A DNA stretch of 64,000 nt, taken from contig OU452229.1 of assembly GCA_911728455.2 (NCBI GenBank), positions 17,736,754 to 17,800,753 of the forward strand, written 5' to 3'. Positions 1-9,000 of this stretch are shown piece after piece; within the stretch, counting starts at the first letter, position 1; each line of letters begins with the position of its first letter. Made by a program: the position numbers and the translations under genes. Under the pieces are notes generated by a model. It searched no databases. It was not told the origin of the DNA and saw only the letters and a program-made list of their open reading frames with translations. Source of the stretch: Marthasterias glacialis. Its lineage: Eukaryota > Echinodermata > Asteroidea > Forcipulatida > Asteriidae.

Positions 1-8
1 TCACTAAC

Positions 9-84
9 CTCATTTTGTGTGTAGTTTTCTAGCGTAAAATCTTCATCCTCTGCATCCAGTAATTCTTGTACTTTCTTCTTGTAA
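9..84 (-). CDS. CCNH: CCNH exon 9
   Basis: Codes [20 protein letters not shown] then YTQNE, an acidic tail like that of other cyclin H proteins. The acceptor GGCTTCAG follows a strong pyrimidine tract. The donor GAG/GTTAGT at 7-8 means one more exon must lie off the window. Confidence 0.85.
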
Positions 85-3000
85 CTGAAGCCAATCAAAA
101 CAAAGATAAAAGAAAAGGTTAAAATTAGAGATCGTTTTGAATTTGATGTCTTTAACTCCTGAGAGTACCTATTTAAAAGCTATTACAAGTATTAGTGAAA
201 CAAGGTTACCATCTAAGGTCAGACTATTCACATTCACATTAACATTAACACAAACTGGTTCCCTGAATTTGTGTGGTTTTTCTGTTCAGTGGTTTGATGT
301 AATTTAGAAATCAAAAAGATCTGAATGGGAAACCACAAATAAAGCTCTATAGAACTATTGTAAGACCAGTGCTACTCTATGGTTGTGAGACAAACAAGAT
401 GAACATCACAGTTCATTGCAGATAAATAAAAAAACCAATGCTTTAACTCAAGTTCAAAGTGTGAAGGTCAAAAGAAGAAGATGGAACTGGTTCGGTCACA
501 TACTGAGGAAAGAGTTGATCCCAACTGGAGGGCAGGAGAAAGTTGAAAGGCTCAAAACAACTAAGTGCCCTTCAGAAAGGAACAACTGTCTTGCCATTAC
601 AAGTTTAGGTCCTGCCTCTATTTCGCTCTAATACGTCACTGCTGCTCAGCTTCATGGTATTCCTCTCATTGATTGCCATATTTCTAGTGTGATATATGGC
701 TGTTTGTCAATCTGCACCTCTCAGTCTGATATTTTAAACGGGTTGACAGGAGCCAAGACCTCTAGATGCCCTGGTCATGCCCTTGATGTCAACACACCAT
801 CACCCCCACCTCCTTGAAGTGGTAGAAAATACGGACAACTTCCAAATGATAGAAGTATAATATAAAGAATCGCCAGATTAAAGGTTTCAATCAACCAGCA
901 AAACAGATCTTATAGACTAGTATTTCTACAAAAAAAGTAAAAATTAGAGCAAAAAAAGAAAAGGGGTACAATGGGGTGTGATCCCTGGCTACTCGGTAGT
1001 AACCAGCTGAACAGCTTCAGACTGGCAACACCCCCCCCCCCAACAAAGATATTGGCAAAATAGGGAGACAGCCAAAATTGGGGCTGGTTAGCTTAGTTTG
1101 TACAGTGTCCATACGTTAAACCAGTGGTCGCAGGTTCAAATCCCGCGCCAGTCAATTTTTCATTGTTCACCCCAAAATTTAAAAAAGGAAAGAAATAGAA
1201 ACAAAGGCTGGTTTTTAGTAACTTATAGCTCCATAAGTACAATGGTCTGTACATGCAAAGATAAAATGACCATTTTGAAAAAGTAATAAACCACAAGGGA
1301 AGCTGACTGGTTACATTTTTAAATCAATTTTGAGATGAACAAAAAAGAAATGGCTAGAGTATGATTTGAACCTGTGACCCCCTGATTTACGTGCCGGTGC
1401 TCTACCCACTGAGCTATCTAACACTACGATGAAAGTCTCCCTATTTTGTCAATATCTGTGATCGGGGTGCCAGTCAGAAGCCTTACAAACTGAAACTGCC
1501 ATATAATACATCACTGCTGCTCAGCTTCAAATAAAGGGAAAAGAAAGAGAGACAAAAGCAGAAAAAGAAACGACTGATTCCGAGCGCACGACGTAATGTT
1601 CCATAATAACTAAGGTCAGTACACGTAGAGATAAAATTGCCATTTTGAAAAAGCATTCATAAATACCTGGGACAGTTTATCCATTCTAATTGGTCGAGAG
1701 GAGATCACCTGGTCATGTTTAAACATGTGATAGCGACATGGCACAAAGTGTTTAGACATGGACTGAGGAAATTGAGTCAAAAGAGGGCGGTATCAGATGA
1801 TTGTGCAGAGCGCACAAAATTGCACAGCCCAGATTCACTTGGTAGCCCCATGGAGAAAGATGGTAGCGCACAAATTTGGCTTGCCCAAGTTTGAATCTTA
1901 TGTGCGCAATTTTGAATCTTGCGCGAGGCATTAAACATGGATAGAAATTTAACGCAGACCTGAGCGAGGTGAGCTTTCAGATTTGTTCTCAACTTTTAAA
2001 GGTTGTCGGATGTTTTTAAAATTTTGATTGGGAATAAAAGGGTGTTGAATCAGTTTTCAACGAGTTATTTAAACATGGTGAGGCCTAGTTCTCCATAATT
2101 TTACCTCGACTTGGTCTCGGTAAAATTATCGAGAACCAAGCCTCACCGTGTTTAAACAGCTACTTGAAAACCTCTTCACCACACTTTTATTCCCTTAATA
2201 AACCACGAGGGAAACTGTCTGGGTACTTTATAAATCAATATTGGGTGAACAAAGAAAAACTTACAAGAGCAGGATTTGAACCTGCGACCTCCAGATTTAA
2301 TAACAAGCCGGTACTCTACCAACTAAGCTATCTAGCCCTAATGTTGGTGGCGTTCCTTCCGTGTCATTATTTGTTTTCGGGGATGCTAGTCAGAAGTCAT
2401 TCAATCTTATATTGCCTTACAGCCAGGGATCCCACCTGGTTACGATACAACCTGGGAAGCAGCAGTAAGAGGATCACTTTCTAGGGAGACCGCCAACATA
2501 GAGCTACATGTAAATAGCTCAGTTGGTAGAGTACCGGCACATAAATCCGGAGGTCGCAGGTTCAATTCCCGCTCTAGTCAACTCTTCTATTACTTTGCTG
2601 AACTTGGCTGCAAACCACTAAATGTCAACTTAGGCCAGGGAAGGGATTGAAGAGTGTGAAGATGATGAGGACAGATGCTTTAGAGAACGTCAGAAGATGA
2701 AGGTAAGATTAACCAGGACAGACCACAGAGAGGGACACATCCTGCTACCAGTGGGCGAACAAACAAAGGTACAAGGTATGACTTGACGTCGTAGGAATAG
2801 GACCCAGAGAAAGGTGAGCTCAAGGGTAGTAGCACAGCACTGGCAATCTTTGCCATACACACGTAGTAATATTATTATGACAAACATGCGCCAAAAACAT
2901 GGCGTAATAAAATGGCCAGGTGCGTCCCTTTCACAAGGATAATGACTAACTTAGCGTTCTCCTGGCTCTGTTTCTAAACTTGACTTACATCTCACTGTCT

Positions 3001-6000
3001 GGATTTAGCTCTTGGTTGAGACACTGGTCTAACTTCTTCTCCAGACTCTTCACAACCTCAATGTCTAGAGGAGGAATGTTACTCACTAAGTAACGGATTT
3101 CTGAGAAAGTAAATATACAAACAAAAATATCCGCTATAAGGATGGTTTGTACTCCACAAACATTGAGTAAAGTTTGACATCCCTTCACTAACCAGGATTA
3201 CTTCACATATGGTAAAATTTCAACCCCCTCTTGCATGTCTTACAATAAAATGTTAGCTTACATATCACGTTTTCTCACATAATTTGTTTTCAAGTGTAAT
3301 ACTCTTCGCTGATATTTTCCACATATTGTTTCAAAAACTGGAGGTTTAGAATGCTGAAGATCTATAACACAATGACGAACCCATACTTTAAATTAAGAAG
3401 ATTTTAAGTTTAATTCAGAGTGATTTTTCTTCACTGGAAAACTCTTATTTAAAATCGGTATCAAAACCACCCCAAAACTTCATTCAACAAAATATAAAAC
3501 CCCACCTTTATAAAATCCTGACCTCGTCTGATTTCGGTGGGTCTATTTCTACATCATGTTGTGAGACACTTACTTTTTATGGAGCTCACAAGTTCTTTCA
3601 GATCTTCTTTCTTTCCATTATAGAGCAAGAAATTCGTCACATACCTGATCAGAAACAAATAAAACTCATCATCCGGGATCATCGGCTCTAACCATGGAGA
3701 TATAAGCTCCATCAAAGTAAACATTTAGTCGGCCTTAACCAATTGGTGCCAGATGGCATGTATGCACAAAAAAAATTGTCAGCAAATGGGCGACATTTAC
3801 ACACGGCATTGTGTAAAATCGGAATACCAGAACAAAGGTCACCCGCATATTCCAGTAGTGAGCGTGTACAGAGCACGCACACACCGTGTAACACTTCGTT
3901 TCACCCACACAAACAGGACAGATGACGTTGAATATTTCACCTATTTTTGCCTATTGTGCGGGGGCAATTGTGTACTCCCCAATTCCAGACCTTTGTCCTT
4001 TTGTTCCAAGAAGAGGATTACGAGACATCGAGGACGAGAGGCTTCCACAATTGTTTATTCATTGTATTTTGGCTCAATGGAGGTAAGTCAAAGTCAACTG
4101 GGGATCCAACCTTGGTTCCAGGTTTAGTACCAACCCTTGGCCGTAGCTCACAGCCGAGGTTTTGCAATTCAGTTACATGTATTTGACATTTTCTCGATAG
4201 AAATTGTTGTGCTTTTAGCTTTGTCAAGCCAGGGTTTCTTTGTGCCAGCGGTACTCTCAAAGAAAGAATGATTCCGGCAATGCTGAGAAAATAATCCCTT
4301 TAGGCTGGATGGGAAAAAAATTGGAAGATTCCCGGCGGCAACTGGCTCATGATTCTGGTTGCTTTTTCTTGACAAGGTAACAGACTATTTTGACCTCCTG
4401 GCCTTAGGCTGTATCCGAATTGGCGGCTACGGCTACGTCTACGTCTGTTGCTAAGGGTGTTGCTGTGGACGTCCTATACTTCAGGCGATCTAGCCGTAGC
4501 CATAGCCGCTAATTGGGACATGGTCTCACTTTGATTAAGATTTATGAAGATGTTTATTCCAATGAACAGATATAAGACTGTCAATTCTTAAAGAGATGCT
4601 TAACTCACTTATCAATGTTGACTTTCTGTCTTGCTGCACTTGTAACAAGAGCTGCTAAGGAAATCTGTAAAGGAGCAAAATATTAAAGCTGCACAATAAA
4701 AATTGTTTGATGAATATAATTCTTCTACGCTGTATATACTCATTTACACCACCCGAGTTTTGGTTAATTTATTTGCAAATTGTACTAATGAGCATTGATA
4801 TTTAGAGGATTGACAATTTCATTCAACTTTGGTACCAGAGTTGTTTGACTTCCGTAATCTTGATAATTGCAAGAAACACCTCCAGAAATAATGATAAATC
4901 ATTGGGCGGTCTTAAAGATTCTCTTTACTTGGCAAGGTACTCTGTGTTTATGTTCAATGATCTTACCCAAGATGTTTTCCCCGAGTTGGGGAGTAAAAGG
5001 GACTGATTTTCACTGAGATGGGTAGTACAAGAGGCTGATTTTATCTAAGATGGGGAGTACAAGAGTCTGGTTTTATCTAAGATGGGGAGTACAGGAGGCT
5101 GATTTTATCTAAGATGGGGAGTACAAGAGGCTGATTTTATCTAAGATGGGGAGTACAAGAGTCTGGTTTTATCTAAGATGGGGAGTACAGGAGGCTGATT
5201 TTATCTAAGATGGGGAGTACAAGAGGCTGATTTTATCTAAGATGGGGAGTGCAATAGACTGATTTTACCTGAGATGAAGGGTACAAGAGGCTGATTTTAC
5301 CTGAGATGGGGAGTACAAGAGGCTGATTTTATCTGAGATGGGGAGTACAAGAGGCTGATTTTATCTAAGATGGGTAGTACAAGAGGCTGATTTTACCTGA
5401 GATGGGGAGTACAAGAGGCTGATTTTATCTAACATAGGGAGTACAAGAGGCTGATTTTACCTGAGATGGGGAGTACAGGAGGCTGACGTTACTTGCGAGG
5501 GACCTGTGAAGAAACTCCTCCGCAGATTTCCTCAGCTGTTCTGGGTTCTCTAATGATGGGAAACGTGTCTGAAAATAAATATCGAACCAATTCACTTAAA
5601 TAATGTTCCAAACAAAGGACAGGTATTCTGAACGGAAAAATGTAAATGTTCACATAACTAATGGTCATAACCGTTTCATTTTAAGCCTGACTTATAGACT
5701 AAAATTATTCAGAATTATTTTATAGTTGTTGTCTCAACCACTGTCAAATCAATGAGACAGGGTTAGAAAACCCTATCCACATGTAAGGCTCCGGTCAAGG
5801 GTGGGATTTAAACCAGAGTCCACTATGGTGAAAAGTAGGGGGGAACCCACTAAGGCAACCTGACCCAATGAGAGTAATCTCAACATCGTTGTGTCACTGC
5901 AACAACGTTGTATCTCCTAAAATTGCATTTATGTTATATGTGAGTGTGAAATGTCTCGGATGTACACACAAAACCTACTGATCCCTTGCACATCACAACC

Positions 6001-9000
6001 GGCGAATGTGCCACGCTCACTTTTCTGGGAGTCAATACGTAAAAGCTGTGTTGCCTAGAATGCACACTACACTATATATAACACACAGGGACATTGACTC
6101 CCAAAATGGCACAACCAACATTATTGTAATGTTGACATCAGGTGAACTGGGCCAAAAGGCACCAAGATACAACGTTTTTACACAGAGCATCTCTTGTTGG
6201 AGATACGATGTCATTACAAAATTGCGACAATAAGAACGATAGACCTCATGCACACGACATCAATTGAGTAGGGCGCCCTCGGCTAGAGGTCAAAAGGTTG
6301 CTCATTGGCCTTTCCTGTGCACCGCGCGTACATAGATGTGCGTTTTCCATTGTTTCATCATGGCTTTACCTCTAACATGGCGGCTTGATGACGTCAATAC
6401 ATAAGGTCAATAAACAGCACTTACAAAGCGCACAGTGTCTGACATATACCAACTGAGAAATCAAATATTTACGGCCTGGAATTACATGGAGGTCACGGAG
6501 GGCATGGCCTCTGTTGCCCTGGTATTTGCCTTGGTGCCCCTTCAAAAGTTAATCATAGACTTTAAGACTTTCCAATGGATGTGCCCTTTGCAAAATGAAA
6601 ACAGCCTTGCACTGTCAAAGATGAAATTCCAGGCCTGATAAATTTGCACTGACGCGACGATATATTTACCTTAATATCAATAAGAAATCCTTCCAGTGGT
6701 CTGAACAGATTATGTATGGTCAGATGGAAGTCCAGCTGTTGCATAACTAGTAACTCATGACCTAATACTAGCTCTGCTGCCCTCTCTTGATCTGCGCTGA
6801 GATTTCCGCAGAATTGTGTAATGGAGACATTGAATTCCTCTATCTTACAAGCCAGATATACACACGTCAACCTGTGTGAAGAAAGTCACTAGTCTTCAAT
6901 CTTCTTGACCAGGAAAGAATAATAATTCCCTGGTAAAACTTACGTCCAAGTGGTCAATGAAAATTTCCAGGAATACCATTTTGGAAGAAGATCTGAGGGA
7001 GTGGAACAGGGTAAATTCAACAAACAGTTTCTGTGTATTACGAGTCTAGTTATAACTTTCATGCACAAAACTAACTTTGGAATGTCTTATTTGTGGTTTC
7101 ATATGCAACTGAACTATCATCCTTGGGATGGGAGTGGGGAGGAGGGGGGTGGGAGTAGGAATGGTTGAGGCAGAAGAGAACCATTTCGTCCAGCAATTTT
7201 GCATTGCAAAATATTTAGCCTGAACTTATTTTGTCGACACTGTATGCCAATATTGAGTCGCAAGTGACATTTCTGAGTAGCAGCTGATAGGCCAACATTA
7301 GGTACAGCGGCTTGCTATGTTATCCTGTTGGTAAGTGATGACGTGTTGGAGCCGGAAGTGCAGTGTAACGAATGTTCATGGTACATGTACGTGTATGTAC
7401 ACCGATCGTTTACAATGCACTTCCGGCTCCAAAACGTTGTCACTAACCAACAGGATACAAGGGAAATTGCTCACTGGTTGCGGGATTGGAAAGGGGTTTT
7501 CCAAGAACTTTGGTTTGATATGCTCTTCGTCAGTCGCACCATGAACCAACGTATGGTGCTCCACAGCAAAAAATTCAGTGTTTGAAGAAAATCGCATTTG
7601 AAATTGACCTATTTTTCAAACTGCTGTTTCGGAGACTGCTTACTATTTCTTCACATTTATACCAAAATAAAGCTTTCTTCTTTAATCGTACAGAACTGTC
7701 AAAGTGTTTTCAATCATGCAACTGTTTTGATGTGTTATTAATTCCTAAACACATACGTCACTTCGTAAAAAAAAAAAAAAAAAACGAGTTGTGCACATAG
7801 AGCGCTGTGTACAAACTGACATGTACGCCGCTTTGCAAAAACACATAACTCAGACTACGCAGGTTTGGCACTGTGCCAGCGCCATGTATTTCAATGGATA
7901 AAGTAGCTTATCATAATACGTCACTTCGTGGGAAAAGCAAAATGACAAATCTAGTGACACAGCAGTCATACTAATTAGTGTAATTTACAAAATTATTACG
8001 TGTTAGGTTCTGAAACTTGGTGATGCTGCTGATGTAATGATTCCACTAAAAGACGACACCCTACAAACAGTAATCTTATAGTTCTAGGCCTAGGTAAGGG
8101 GTAGGTGAGTTATTCTTTGAAGACAACATCCTTACATGATAAACTTTGGATGATAATCCATTACTGTATTGCGCAGGTAGAATCTCTTGAAATACGCACA
8201 CGATGTACCCTGCGAGGAAAACAAAACCAATTCACATGTGAAACTAGGGATTTGAATCCAAGTTTGGCAAATCTGTATAGCGGGTCGTGGCCAAGCGGAT
8301 TGGTTACATCGAACACAAGTTCTGGTGGCTACAAGCCGCATTCGCATTGGACTTAAAATGGTTAACTTACCGCCGTAAAATGCTAACTTACCGATATTAA
8401 GTCCAAGTGCGAACAGCTGTTAACTAACCGGGGTGGTAAGTTAACTTACCGGGCCGGTAAGTTACCAGACCCAAAAGTCCAATGCGAACGTGGCTACTGG
8501 AGTGTGGGGTTTGAATCCTGGTCGTGACACTTGCGTACTTGGCAGGATCCTTTACTATACTTACTTCACATATTGATATATCCTCATTCGAATGATGGCT
8601 GTAGTATTTTGGGAAGAAGCAGCATAAATATTATTTGTGTTTGCGACAGACCTTTGACTGTTTTGAAGAACTTTACGGATTTTGAATGAGTGCAAATAGT
8701 ATTCATTCTGCGTCTGGCAGGAAATTGATGATCAACTGATAATCCCAAGAGTTGATATGCTGGCCCGGAATTTCATCTTTGAGCAGGCAAGGCCGTTTTC
8801 AGTAGGCAAAGGTCACTTCCATTGGAAAATGTTTGAAGGGGTACCAAGGTCAATACCAGGGCAACAAAGGTCATTGCCTCCGTTTAATTCCTGGCCTGGA
8901 CATGGTGAAATTTCTCAACAATGTTTTGTTCTTATTACTTACCTTTACACTTGGTGGCATTGGTGGTTCAAATCTTCGGCAGAAATCTCGCAGTAGATGT

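Noticed and set aside
1081-2585. Functional tRNA genes for the four tRNA-like stretches
   Set aside because: Multiple related copies with shared non-tRNA flanks on both strands fit SINEs better; anticodon arms are not convincing by eye.
3743-4127. Overlapping plus-strand open frames as a small gene
   Set aside because: They lie inside a MITE-like repeat copy, and related copies do not preserve the frame.
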